The notes: a model not told the origin generated them from the letters alone. A stretch of 34,129 nt of DNA from Ignavibacteriales bacterium (GCA_020061465.1 JAGUYG010000096.1:1-34129); one strand, 5' to 3'. Numbered from the stretch's first letter, positions 24,626 through 33,031 are shown. Numbers and translations: made by a program.

Positions 24626-25474
24626 ATGAGAAATACAAATCATTGCCAAAATTGTTCCGCCCACAATATCGGTAACCTGGTTAAGCTAGGTATTAATATG
24701 GAAAATTTCGATTACGTAATTGCACTTGCGGGAAATCCCAATACTGGGAAGAGCACCGTGTTTAATAAGCTTACCGGACTTCGTCAGCACACAGGCAACT
24801 GGCCTGGCAAAACAGTTGCCCGTGCTGAAGGTGGATATATATTTAGTGAGAAGAGGTATAAAATTGTTGACCTGCCGGGAACATATTCACTTCTTTCCAC
24901 AAGCTCCGATGAAGAGGTTGCAAGAAATTTTATTCTCTTCGGTCAACCGGATGTAACCGTAATAGTTGCAGACGCAACAAGGCTTGAAAGAAATCTGAAT
25001 CTTGTACTTCAAATTTTAGAAATAACTAACCGTGCAGTTTTATGCTTAAACCTAATTGATGAAGCCGATAGAAACAACATAAAAGTTGATGAAAGAATCC
25101 TTTCAAAAGAACTGGGTATTCCTGTTGTTCCTACTGCTGCAAGGCAAGGAACCGGAATGGATATGCTGCTCAATTTTATTCACCAGGTTGCAACCGGAAA
25201 GTACGTTTGTAAACCTCATAGAATTACTGCCGATTTCCCGGCAGTAAAAAATGCCGTTAATCGTCTCTCAAAAAAAATATCCGAAACATACCTAAATCTG
25301 CCGAATGCGCGCTGGATTGCACTACGTTTACTTGAAGGAGACCAAAGAGTTATTGATGCCGTACGGAACAATGAATTACAAGACCTGGTCTCGGAACGAT
25401 CCTTTCCGAAGGATCCTTCGGACGGAAAAGAACAAAATTTAAATATAAGCGATGTACTTGAACCTGTTGTTTAA
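24626..25474 (+). CDS. FeoB small GTPase domain protein (N-terminal half of FeoB)
   Basis: 282 residues from the ATG at 24626; a TTG at 24605 would overlap the previous gene. A CxxC (HCQNC) opens the protein, then the GTPase: G1 GNPNTGKST, switch [10 protein letters not shown]3 DLPGTYSL, G4 NLIDEAD (Leu in place of the usual Met/Lys), G5 near PTAARQGTG, then the helical GDP-release domain with [11 protein letters not shown]. It stops where the FeoB membrane domain would begin; that domain is encoded by the next gene in another frame, 20 bases on. Similar split FeoB pairs exist in other Bacteroidota relatives (from memory), so it need not be broken. The segment [12 protein letters not shown] near the end is encoded by an inserted palindrome pair (25391-25422). 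It supplies the nucleotide switch for Fe2+ or Mn2+ uptake. Confidence 0.88.
   Translation: MRNTNHCQNCSAHNIGNLVKLGINMENFDYVIALAGNPNTGKSTVFNKLTGLRQHTGNWPGKTVARAEGGYIFSEKRYKIVDLPGTYSLLSTSSDEEVARNFILFGQPDVTVIVADATRLERNLNLVLQILEITNRAVLCLNLIDEADRNNIKVDERILSKELGIPVVPTAARQGTGMDMLLNFIHQVATGKYVCKPHRITADFPAVKNAVNRLSKKISETYLNLPNARWIALRLLEGDQRVIDAVRNNELQDLVSERSFPKDPSDGKEQNLNISDVLEPVV
25391..25422. repeat. GGATC-family repeat pair inside the FeoB GTPase gene
   Basis: TCGGAACGATCC (25391-25402) is followed by a perfect 18-bp palindrome TCCGAAGGATCCTTCGGA (25405-25422), the cleanest copy of this family in the window. It is translated as [11 protein letters not shown] and keeps the frame, 50 bases before the stop. 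Confidence 0.9.
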
Positions 25475-25494
25475 TAGAAATTTATAGATGAAGT

Positions 25495-26925
25495 ATGAAT
25501 GAAAAAATTACTCAAAAAGGCTATTCAATAATAGCCGAAGCAAATATGCTTAGATGGGAAGTTGGTGAAAATTTTCATGATGCACTTATGGAATCAATCT
25601 ATGCCGATGCACAAAAAATAGCCGATAAAGCTGTGGTAATGTTAGGTGCAGAAAAGAAATTCGGTTTTGATCAAACGCTTGATAAAATTGTTACAAGCAA
25701 ATGGCTTGGTTTTCCATTAATGTTCTTGACGCTTGCAGTTGTTTTTTGGATTACAATAGAAGGTTCAAACGTACCTTCTTCTATGCTTGCCGCATTGCTT
25801 GTAGATACTTTTCATCCTGCATTAAAAACATTTGCGGTGAATGTCAGTCTTCCATGGTGGCTGAGCGGAGTACTGATTGACGGAGCATATCTTGCAATGG
25901 CATGGGTAGTGGCGGTTATGCTTCCACCAATGGCAATCTTTTTCCCATTGTTTACATTATTGGAAGATTTTGGTTATTTGCCGCGCGTTGCTTTTAATAT
26001 GGATGGATTGTACCGAAAAGTTGGTGCACACGGTAAGCAGGCTCTAACAATGAGCATGGGTTTTGGATGCAACGCTGCAGGTGTTATTTCTACAAGAATA
26101 ATTGATAGCCCCCGCGAAAGAATAATTGCAATTATTACAAATAATTTTTCGCTTTGTAACGGCAGATGGCCCACTCAAATATTAATTGCAACAATATTTA
26201 TCGGTGCTGCCTTTCCTGCATATCTTGCAGGCATTATTTCTGCACTTGCCGTTGTAGGCATTGCTTTACTCGGAATATTTTTTAGCCTTGTAACATCATG
26301 GGGATTATCAAAAACAATTTTAAAAGGAGAGGCTTCCGTTTTCAGCCTTGAGCTGCCGCCTTATCGCCCGCCGAGGATTTTGCAAACACTTTATACTTCT
26401 TTAATTGATCGAACAATTTTTGTTTTATGGCGCGCTGTCGTTTTTGCACTTCCGGCGGGAGTAGTTATATGGCTGGTTGCAAATATTCATATCGGGGATT
26501 TAAGCCTTGCGCAGCATTTCATTTCCTGGTCTAATCCCTTCGGATTATTGCTGGGATTAAACGGTGTAATTTTACTTGCCTATATAATTGCCGTTCCGGC
26601 TAATGAAATTGTTATACCGACTATTTTAATGCTGACAGTGATGACACTCGGTATTGTTGACGTAAGTGCCGGAACCGGAGTAATGTTCGAGCTTGAATCG
26701 GAGATGTTAACTAAAGAGATACTTGTTGCAGGCGGATGGACAACTTTAACAGGTATATCACTTATGCTATTCAGCCTTTTACATAATCCTTGCTCAACAA
26801 CACTATATACAATTTATAAAGAAACGGGAAGTATAAAGTGGACAACTGTTTCTGCGTTACTGCCAATTGCTATAGGCTTTGCAGTTTGCTTTTTCGTTAC
26901 ACAAATATGGAGGCTGATTGCTTAA
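25495..26925 (+). CDS. FeoB membrane transport domain (nucleoside-recognition/Gate protein)
   Basis: 476 residues. It opens with the remaining FeoB helical linker ([22 protein letters not shown]) and then has about ten membrane segments with two Gate motifs. Key site: [39 protein letters not shown] (positions ~186-224), with the conserved Cys of the GCN motif thought to line the metal pathway and a second Cys in SLCNGR. The second Gate motif includes [16 protein letters not shown], and the end [20 protein letters not shown] is typical. It is the permease for divalent iron or manganese, working with the GTPase encoded just before. Its start is 20 bases after that gene and in a different frame. 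Confidence 0.92.
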   Translation: MNEKITQKGYSIIAEANMLRWEVGENFHDALMESIYADAQKIADKAVVMLGAEKKFGFDQTLDKIVTSKWLGFPLMFLTLAVVFWITIEGSNVPSSMLAALLVDTFHPALKTFAVNVSLPWWLSGVLIDGAYLAMAWVVAVMLPPMAIFFPLFTLLEDFGYLPRVAFNMDGLYRKVGAHGKQALTMSMGFGCNAAGVISTRIIDSPRERIIAIITNNFSLCNGRWPTQILIATIFIGAAFPAYLAGIISALAVVGIALLGIFFSLVTSWGLSKTILKGEASVFSLELPPYRPPRILQTLYTSLIDRTIFVLWRAVVFALPAGVVIWLVANIHIGDLSLAQHFISWSNPFGLLLGLNGVILLAYIIAVPANEIVIPTILMLTVMTLGIVDVSAGTGVMFELESEMLTKEILVAGGWTTLTGISLMLFSLLHNPCSTTLYTIYKETGSIKWTTVSALLPIAIGFAVCFFVTQIWRLIA

Positions 26926-27703
26926 ATCAAAATTAACTTTTATGATTTATTTCATAATGATTTTTTACGCTTTCAATACGTCTGCTCAAATGCATGAACA
27001 TCCTTTAATAACCGACCGTCCGGATCAAACCGAATCACCGAATGCAGTTCGGTTAGGAAGCATTCAGTTTGAATCAGGTTTTGTTTATACAAGTTTTATA
27101 CAAAAGCATTTAGAATCGGATATGTTTACTCTTGCATCCTCGCTAATAAGATACGGTTTATTTAAAAATTTCGAATTAAGAATCGGCTTTGAATATTTAA
27201 CAAGCCGGATTAAAGAAAATAATATTGAATCTTCTGTCTACGGATTTGGTCCGCTTCATTTAGGAGGTAAATATCATTTTATGCATGCCGGAGAAGTACC
27301 GGTTGATGCCGGAGTATTGTTTGGATTCACACTTCCTATCGGGGAACGGTACTTTCGACCCAAAAATATTGAGCCGGAATTAATTATTTCGATAGCACAT
27401 TATTTATCGGATATATTTTCACTGGCAACTAACTTAGGCACTGTTTGGAACAGTTATGAAAAAGAATTGATCGGATTATATACATTAGTTTTTGGGATAA
27501 GCCTGACTGAAAAAATTGGCATCTTCACGGAAGTTTTCGGAAATTATTCTTCGGGAAATTCCACTTCAAATAGTATCACCGGAGGCATTACATATTTACT
27601 ATCAAATAATTTGCAGTTAGATTCTTCGGCAGGATTTGAGCATACAAACTATGATAGACACTTCTTCATAAATACCGGTATTTCAGTTCGGTTCGGTAAA
27701 TAA
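26918..27703 (+). CDS. Outer-membrane-type beta-barrel protein (phenol MetA-degradation/transporter family)
   Basis: 261 residues. A signal peptide ([18 protein letters not shown], cleaved near NTSAQ) precedes [20 protein letters not shown], the opening typical of Phenol_MetA_deg-like outer-membrane proteins. The rest alternates short amphipathic strands and ends in VRFGK, consistent with a barrel. TTG at 26918 is the likely start: it overlaps the end of the transporter gene by 8 bases and has GGAGG four bases ahead; ATG at 26942 would lose the basic n-region. Overlap means translational coupling, so this protein belongs with the metal-transport genes; a channel for metal entry across the outer membrane is a reasonable but unproven idea. 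Confidence 0.75.
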   Translation: MLKSKLTFMIYFIMIFYAFNTSAQMHEHPLITDRPDQTESPNAVRLGSIQFESGFVYTSFIQKHLESDMFTLASSLIRYGLFKNFELRIGFEYLTSRIKENNIESSVYGFGPLHLGGKYHFMHAGEVPVDAGVLFGFTLPIGERYFRPKNIEPELIISIAHYLSDIFSLATNLGTVWNSYEKELIGLYTLVFGISLTEKIGIFTEVFGNYSSGNSTSNSITGGITYLLSNNLQLDSSAGFEHTNYDRHFFINTGISVRFGK

Positions 27704-27724
27704 TATTTGTTCAACCTTTTGATA

Positions 27725-27778
27725 TTGCATTAAATCACCAAAAACCGTATCTTTAATCAGATAATTTTATCTGATTAA
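27725..27778 (+). promoter_or_regulatory. Candidate promoter overlapping a 26-bp palindrome
   Basis: Possible promoter: TTG at 27725-27727, 20 bases, TATCTTTA at 27748-27755. Directly overlapping it, 27753-27778 is TTAATCAGATAA, TT, TTATCTGATTAA: perfect 12-base arms. It lies 10-35 bases before the ATG at 27788 and overlaps the -7 box, where a dimeric repressor would block RNA polymerase. It is unlike the GGATC repeats and occurs only here in the window. Confidence 0.5.
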
Positions 27779-27787
27779 GGAATTATA

Positions 27788-29020
27788 ATGAGTGAATTTA
27801 TAAATAATAGTACGCAACGCGTAAATAAGCTGAAAGAACTTATCTTAAAGCTGCATGAAGGTGTAACAGTTGAAGAAACAAGAAAAGAACTAACTGAAGC
27901 TATGGCAGCAGTTCCTTACGGGGAAGTTGTAAGGGCTGAGGAGGAATTAATCGCCGGTGGATTACCAAAGGAAGAAATACTCAAATTTTGTGACATTCAT
28001 ACTGATGCTTTGAAAGGGAAAATTGACACTTCGGCAGCTAAGTCTGTACCTGACGGACACCCGGTTCACACTTTTATCAAAGAGAATGACGAAATTATAA
28101 AAACCACCGCTAAGATCAGAAGTATCGTAAACGAAATAAAAGGTAAAGAAGATACCGCAGATGCATCGGATGAGATGATGCAGATGCGAACTTTATTCAA
28201 CTCATTGATGGATGTTGAAAAGCATTATTTAAGGAAAGAAAATTTAGTATTTCCTTTTCTTGAAAAGTACAATATAACCGGACCGCCAATGGTTATGTGG
28301 GGCAAACACGATGAAATAAGATCGTTCCTAAAATCTTCGATGCAGATTTTTGAATCATCACCAAATCCTTCCATCGAAGAATTAAATGGATATATTGAAT
28401 TTATGTTTGAACCAACATTGAAGGCAATCGAAGAAATGATTTACAAGGAAGAGAAGATTCTTTTCCCGATGTGTCTTGATGCATTAACTGAGATCGATTG
28501 GTACGAAATCTATCAACAAAGCGACGAAATAGGATTCACTCTTTATTTTCCTCAAGCCGAATGGAAACCGACAGAGCTTTCTGATATTGACCTGAAGAAA
28601 CCGGATACGAAAAAAATTAAACTTCCAACCGGGTCATTTACACCAGAAGAACTTGAAGGAATTTTCAACAGTCTTCCATTCGATTTAACATTTGTGGATA
28701 AAGAAGATAACGTCAGGTTTTTTTCTCACGGTGAAGAAAGAATTTTTCAGAGGAATAAAGCCATTTTAGGCAGGAAAGTTCAGTATTGTCATCCGCCTTC
28801 GAGCGTTCATATTGTTAATCAAATATTGGATGATTTTAAATCGGGTAAACAAAGCTCAGCTAAATTTTGGATAAACTTCAGGGGAATGTATGTACTGATA
28901 GCTTATTACGCTGTCAGAAATGAAAGGAATAAATATTTAGGCACGCTTGAAGTTACACAGGATATAGCACCATTGAAAAAAATTGAAGGTGAGAGGAGAC
29001 TGCTGACTTATGACAACTAA
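27788..29020 (+). CDS. DUF438 protein with hemerythrin and PAS domains
   Basis: 410 residues, cytoplasmic. DUF438 domain (~12-78), hemerythrin-like HHE four-helix bundle (~88-235) and a PAS-like domain (~285-405). Candidate di-iron ligands: His91/His94 (DGHPVHTFIKEND), His146 and Glu151 (MDVEKHYLRKENL), His174 (MWGKHDEI), and Glu221/222 (MIYKEEKILFP). The PAS part has FVDKEDNVRFFSH, GRKVQYCHPPSSVH (a His that could bind heme or metal) and LGTLEVTQDI. Such proteins occur with DUF1858/DUF2249 genes and are tied to O2, NO or iron sensing in anaerobes; the molecular function is unproven. AAGGA gives the ribosome site. It follows the metal operon by 84 bases but has its own candidate promoter. Confidence 0.88.
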   Translation: MSEFINNSTQRVNKLKELILKLHEGVTVEETRKELTEAMAAVPYGEVVRAEEELIAGGLPKEEILKFCDIHTDALKGKIDTSAAKSVPDGHPVHTFIKENDEIIKTTAKIRSIVNEIKGKEDTADASDEMMQMRTLFNSLMDVEKHYLRKENLVFPFLEKYNITGPPMVMWGKHDEIRSFLKSSMQIFESSPNPSIEELNGYIEFMFEPTLKAIEEMIYKEEKILFPMCLDALTEIDWYEIYQQSDEIGFTLYFPQAEWKPTELSDIDLKKPDTKKIKLPTGSFTPEELEGIFNSLPFDLTFVDKEDNVRFFSHGEERIFQRNKAILGRKVQYCHPPSSVHIVNQILDDFKSGKQSSAKFWINFRGMYVLIAYYAVRNERNKYLGTLEVTQDIAPLKKIEGERRLLTYDN

Positions 29021-29059
29021 AAAATATTTTTATTGATTATAATGATTTGACTTAAAGAA

Positions 29060-29620
29060 ATGGAGACAACACTAATGGAGGAAATTTTTTTTACTGAAAA
29101 GATAGATATTACCCCTAACACGTTGATTGCAGATTTGATAGAGCGATATCCTCATCTGGAAGATAAGCTGATTGAAATAGCCCCGGTATTCAAGAAGCTG
29201 AAAAATCCGGTACTGCGCCGGACAATTGCAAAAGTAACAAACTTAAGACAAGCGGCGGTAGTGGCTAACATAAATTTGGGTGAACTGATAAATAAAATTA
29301 GAGCCGGGGCAGGACAATCTATACAAAAAATAGAAGAAGTCGAAGGGTATTCACTAAGCGAAAAACCCGAATGGCTGAAAGAATACGCTGTAAAAATAAT
29401 TTACGATGCAAGGGAAGGTCTTGAAAACGGCATTCATCCAATTGCCAAAGTATTGAATGATATAAAGAATTTGAATGAAGGTGAAATTTACCTGCTAATT
29501 ACTCCGTTCATACCCGCACCTCTGATTGATATACTTCAGCAAAAGACTTTCAACACATACACGGTAGAAGCCGGCAGCAATGAAGTTAAGACATTTATCT
29601 CGACTAATACCCTTAACTAA
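29060..29620 (+). CDS. DUF1858 / DUF2249 domain protein
   Basis: 186 residues from 29060; the ATG at 29075 has the better ribosome site (GGAGA 9 bases ahead) and gives 181 residues. N-terminal DUF1858 domain: KIDITPNTLIADLIERYPHLEDKLI, FKKLKNPVLRRTIAKVTNLRQAA, helical and small as in ScdA/RIC-type proteins. C-terminal DUF2249 (~115-182): IYDAREGLENGIHPIAKVL, EGEIYLLITPFIPAPLIDIL. These domains accompany hemerythrins in iron-sulfur repair and nitric-oxide response. It is 39 bases after the DUF438 gene, probably the same transcript. No metal-binding Cys pair typical of RIC is seen, so a direct repair function is not claimed. Confidence 0.82.
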   Translation: METTLMEEIFFTEKIDITPNTLIADLIERYPHLEDKLIEIAPVFKKLKNPVLRRTIAKVTNLRQAAVVANINLGELINKIRAGAGQSIQKIEEVEGYSLSEKPEWLKEYAVKIIYDAREGLENGIHPIAKVLNDIKNLNEGEIYLLITPFIPAPLIDILQQKTFNTYTVEAGSNEVKTFISTNTLN

Positions 29621-29790
29621 ATGAAAAGTATTTGAAGAAAGGGTAAAAGTTTATCAATACAGAGCTTGGTTTGAAAGACCTTGTAGGAAAGATACGCTGC
29701 ATGAATTGTAATGGCGCAAAAAGAAAATTCGATATCTATGCTTACAAAAAAAATTTTCGCAATAAAAACGCTTAAATCGATCTAAAACTA

Positions 29791-29821
29791 TTTGCATTAG
29801 CACCTTCAATAGTTATGTTTA
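29791..29821 (+). promoter_or_regulatory. Bacteroidota-type promoter of the saccharopine-dehydrogenase-like gene
   Basis: TTTG (29791-29794), exactly 19 bases, TATGTTTA (29814-29821). This matches the TTTG / TAnnTTTG pattern at all but the last position. The ATG is 24 bases further, so the leader is very short. It marks the gene at 29845 as a separate unit from the metal-response genes. Confidence 0.6.
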
Positions 29822-29844
29822 AATACAAGATTTGAAGGGATATT

Positions 29845-30960
29845 ATGCGCTCAAATACCTTTCTCATTTTAGGCGGATATGGAAATGCCGGTATCGTTAT
29901 AGCAAGACTTCTTCTAAATTATACTTCATCTAACGTTATCATTGCAGCCAGGAGCTATGAGAAAGCAAATGCTGCTGCTGTTAAACTCAACCTCGAAACC
30001 AATTCAACCAGAGTAAGTGCGCTGAGAGTTGATGCGGCTGATGCATTATCCTTAGAATATACTTTTCGGTTATGCAATTTTCTGATTGCAGCATCCAGCA
30101 CTTCGGAATATACTCTCAATATTTGCAATGCAGCTATTAAAGCCGGTGTAGATTATCTTGATATTCAATTCTCTAAATCGAAGCTGCAGGTATTAAAAAG
30201 TTTCGAAGAAAAAATTAAAGCAAGCAACAGATGTTTCATTACAGACGGCGGTTTTCACCCGGGGCTGCCTGCAGTCATGATTCGTTATGCAGCCCGATTC
30301 TTTGATGAAATTGAAACTGCTAACGTTGCCAGCATGATAAGAGTAAATTGGAAAGAGTATAATTTTTCCCAAAGCACAATGATTGAATTTATTGCTGAAC
30401 TGCAAGAGTATAATCCTTCATATTTTGCCGATGGAAAGTGGATTAAAGCTAAATTGAGTTACTCCCGTAAATTTAATTTTAACGGCGGATTCAAGAACCG
30501 GAGAACAGTTCCTTTTATGCTTGAAGAGATGAAGCTTATTCCGGAAACTTATCCGTCCATCAAAGAGACAGACTTTTTCGTTGGTGGTTTTAATTGGTTT
30601 GTAGATTATTTTATTCTGCCCCTAGTTATGGTATTCTCTCGTTTATATCCGAAATCAAAAAAAAGTTTATCAAAGTTTTTAATATGGGGACTGAAGAAAT
30701 TCTCCCGCCCGCCCTATCGCACAATTCTTAAATTAGAAGCCGGCGGTTTTGCGGGTAAGCAGAGGAAAAGTATAGAAATGTTTGTTTCGCATGAAGATAG
30801 TTATTTCTTAACCGCCGTTCCTGTAATTGCCTGCATATTGCAGTATTTGGATGAATCGAACAAAAGAACCGGACTTTATACTATGGCTTATTATGTTGAG
30901 CCTGCACGATTTATAAATGATTTGAAAATGATGGGGGTTAATGTTTCAGTAAGAAAATGA
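29845..30960 (+). CDS. Saccharopine-dehydrogenase-like NAD(P)-binding protein
   Basis: 371 residues. N-terminal Rossmann fold: FLILGGYGNAGIVIARLLL, AARSYEKANAAAVKL, then VDAADALSLEYTF, LIAASSTSEYTLNICNAAIK and AGVDYLDIQFS as in the saccharopine dehydrogenase NADP-binding family (trans-acting enoyl reductase-like relatives included). The second half has a hydrophobic stretch (WFVDYFILPLVMVFSRLYP) that may touch the membrane or bind a lipid substrate, followed by PYRTILKLEAGG. True lysine-pathway function is unlikely because there is no companion gene; the substrate is unknown. GAAGGGA gives a good ribosome site. Preceded by its own promoter and followed by a 514-bp repeat-rich gap. Confidence 0.8.
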   Translation: MRSNTFLILGGYGNAGIVIARLLLNYTSSNVIIAARSYEKANAAAVKLNLETNSTRVSALRVDAADALSLEYTFRLCNFLIAASSTSEYTLNICNAAIKAGVDYLDIQFSKSKLQVLKSFEEKIKASNRCFITDGGFHPGLPAVMIRYAARFFDEIETANVASMIRVNWKEYNFSQSTMIEFIAELQEYNPSYFADGKWIKAKLSYSRKFNFNGGFKNRRTVPFMLEEMKLIPETYPSIKETDFFVGGFNWFVDYFILPLVMVFSRLYPKSKKSLSKFLIWGLKKFSRPPYRTILKLEAGGFAGKQRKSIEMFVSHEDSYFLTAVPVIACILQYLDESNKRTGLYTMAYYVEPARFINDLKMMGVNVSVRK

Positions 30961-31026
30961 TGTTAATTCCCCTTAAGACAATTAAGTGAATGTTGAGGAA
31001 GATTTAAAGTTATTATGCATTTCCTT

Positions 31027-31122
31027 AGCCACGAATTCACACGAATAAGCACTAATGAATTTCAATTTATAGAGATGACATCTTTTGGTAATTATTCTGC
31101 TGCGAAAAATGTCATCTCTTTG
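31027..31122. repeat. CACGAATTCACACGAA-type repeat and an 11-bp hairpin
   Basis: 31027-31061 opens AGCCACGAATTCACACGAAT, a common repeat style in related genomes. At 31071-31081 and 31109-31119, AGAGATGACAT and ATGTCATCTCT form perfect 11-base arms with a 27-base loop. The hairpin could end transcription of the upstream gene, although no T run follows. Confidence 0.6.
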
Positions 31123-31192
31123 CTGTGAATTAATAATTAAATTCAGCGTAAAAGATCGAACTATTTTTCAATCTTTGTTTATATTAATTTTA

Positions 31193-31406
31193 CTCAAGTT
31201 GACCATTTAAGTTCTTTATGGATTTAAAAACCGTTCCATAGGGATCCTTCGGATAAAACGGTTTAATTCTCAAGATTTGGCTTTCAGCAGCCCACGACTT
31301 AAGTCGTGGGTTGCTTAACAAAAAATCTTATCCGAAGGATCGATCCGATTTACTAACCATTTTAATGGTTTTCAATGTAATATTAAACCAGAGCGGTCAA
31401 CTTGAG
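31193..31406. mobile_element. MITE-like element: 12-bp terminal inverted repeats, 9-bp target duplication
   Basis: Ends are CTCAAGTTGACC (31193-31204) and GGTCAACTTGAG (31395-31406), perfect inverted repeats. The 9-base sequence TTAATTTTA occurs directly outside both ends (31184-31192 and 31407-31415), as expected of a target-site duplication. The 214-bp body has no gene. It holds a broken palindrome AAACCGTT...AACGGTTT (31228-31264) with a GGATC-family unit inside, a 28-bp palindrome of GCAGCCCACGACTT-type arms (31287-31314), a second GGATC unit, ATCCGAAGGATCGATCCGAT (31330-31349), and AACCATttttATGGTT-like arms (31355-31370). A non-autonomous element moved by a transposase elsewhere is the natural reading. 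Confidence 0.65.
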
Positions 31407-31474
31407 TTAATTTTAGATAGGATTTTGTAACAGTTTTCCTGGCTAATAAATTATCCTACGAATTCTTCGAATAG

Positions 31475-32326
31475 TTATTTCTCTTTCCAGTCATTCAACA
31501 GCTTTTCCATATTATCTAAATCAAAGGGCTTGTTCTGCAATTGTTTTCCTAAAGCCAAAGATTTTTCCATTACTGATACTGCTTCATTTGTTTCACCTTC
31601 TTTAGCTAACAACTGCGCTTTGATTCTTAGATTCCAATAATTTTCATTTATAGAGATTGATGCATTTATCCAATTCTTTGCTTGTTCTAAATTAATATTG
31701 TTCTGAAGACAATAGGTGGCAGCAGTCATAGGTGTAGACCAATCAATGGCAGCCCTTGCTTTTGCAAGTGTAAGCTCTTGCGTATCGGTTTCAATCATAA
31801 AAGATACTTTTAATTTTTCCCAGATTAGATTTATTAGAGCCGAGTTGTCAGTTACATTAACAAAAGTAAAAATTAATCTTTCCTGGAATTCGGCAGTTTC
31901 CGGTTTGACTTTAATCCTAAGTGTTTCTTTTTCTTTATTAAACGTTGCACTTCCTCCAATTTTTGTATCGCCGCTGAAAATTATTTCCCACTCATCCTTA
32001 TTCGGAACAGTATGAATACCGTATGTACCGGTTTCTAATTTATTACCGTTAACTTTTACCGGATCGGAAAAGGTGATTGAAGTTACTTCATTTGCTCCTG
32101 TGCGCCACACTTGATTAAAGGGAACCAACTCACCCCAAATTACGCGATCTTTTACTCCCGGGCGGCAATAGTGAATTGTTATTTCAGTTACTCCTACTGT
32201 TTGACTAACTGAAGCCTTCGGACTCGGGCGTGGTGTTTGAAATTGCTGTGCTTGTAATCCTGAGATTGTATATAATATAATAGATAGAAAAACGATCAAT
32301 CCGGGAGCTTTATTAATTAATTTCAT
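31475..32326 (-). CDS. DUF2911 domain secreted protein
   Basis: 283 residues. A signal peptide (MKLINKAPGLIVFLSIILYT, cleaved near GLQAQ) predicts a periplasmic or exported protein. The DUF2911 domain covers ~35-180: SPKASVSQTVGVTEITIHYC, RPGVKDRVIWGELVPFNQVW, RTGANEVTSITFSDPV, ETGTYGIHTVPNKDEWEIIF. The final ~90 residues (TAATYCLQNNINLEQAKNWI and on) look like TPR-type helices. Function of DUF2911 is unknown; it is common in Bacteroidota. GGAGG nine or so bases before the ATG is a strong ribosome site. It is divergent from the HEAGH gene across 160 bp and stands alone on its strand. Confidence 0.88.
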   Translation of the reverse strand: MKLINKAPGLIVFLSIILYTISGLQAQQFQTPRPSPKASVSQTVGVTEITIHYCRPGVKDRVIWGELVPFNQVWRTGANEVTSITFSDPVKVNGNKLETGTYGIHTVPNKDEWEIIFSGDTKIGGSATFNKEKETLRIKVKPETAEFQERLIFTFVNVTDNSALINLIWEKLKVSFMIETDTQELTLAKARAAIDWSTPMTAATYCLQNNINLEQAKNWINASISINENYWNLRIKAQLLAKEGETNEAVSVMEKSLALGKQLQNKPFDLDNMEKLLNDWKEK

Positions 32327-32485
32327 TTATTGGTACCTCCAATGTGTTTGTTGATTAATGGTTGAATTGCAAAGTTTTTTGTCCAATGATTTTATATTGT
32401 AATGCTCTTTTAAATAAGGTAAGTTTACGCTCGAACTACTTGAAAAGTTAAATAATGACTATTTGAAAAACAAATAATTTTGCCG

Positions 32486-33031
32486 ATGAATATTAAAAAA
32501 TCATATTCTCCGCAGGATCGTTCCAGGAAAGAAGCCGATAATTCGGGAGTATGGGAATTAATTAAAACCTGGACGCCCTCTGTCGCAGTGTTTGGGTTTT
32601 CTCTTTATTGGATTATCAACAGAGGTACATATACCTGGATCGACAATGCCGATCTTGTAATTCATGAAGCGGGTCATTTGTTCTTTTTCATATTCGGTAA
32701 ATTTATTTACACTGCCGGAGGAACGTTGATGCAAATTATTCTTCCGTCAATAATAGTTTTTTATTTTCTTAAAAGTTTATATCGAACCGGAATGCAATTC
32801 GGATTGTTGTGGTTAGGACAAAATTTTATCAACATCAGCGTTTATGCTGCCGATGCTCAGGAGAAAAAATTAAAACTATTAGGCGGCAGCAAAGTTTATC
32901 ACGATTGGAATTATATGTTAGGCGAAATAAATATGCTTGAATATTCTGCCGAGGTCGGTTACTTTTTTTTCGGTGTTGCGATCTTAATTTTTATAACGGC
33001 AGTGCTGCTGCCACTTTTAATCAGAGATTAA
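32486..33031 (+). CDS. Small membrane protein with HEAGH motif, possible metalloprotease-like
   Basis: 181 residues from the ATG at 32486 (a TTG lies two codons earlier). About four hydrophobic segments. LVIHEAGHLFFFIFG contains HExxH, the zinc motif of many metallopeptidases, next to a membrane segment as in M50-type intramembrane proteases. The second M50 motif (DG-type) is not clear; NISVYAADAQEKK is the nearest candidate. The N-terminus SYSPQDRSRKEA is encoded by a GGATC-family repeat (32508-32529), in frame. It is 24 bases ahead of the MORN-TonB gene and likely co-transcribed with it. I regard peptidase activity as possible, not shown. Confidence 0.65.
   Translation: MNIKKSYSPQDRSRKEADNSGVWELIKTWTPSVAVFGFSLYWIINRGTYTWIDNADLVIHEAGHLFFFIFGKFIYTAGGTLMQIILPSIIVFYFLKSLYRTGMQFGLLWLGQNFINISVYAADAQEKKLKLLGGSKVYHDWNYMLGEINMLEYSAEVGYFFFGVAILIFITAVLLPLLIRD

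Noticed and set aside
29647-29775. Short frame with CMNC motif downstream of the DUF2249 gene
   Set aside because: About 42 codons, TTG or internal ATG start only, no ribosome site; the CxxC may be chance.
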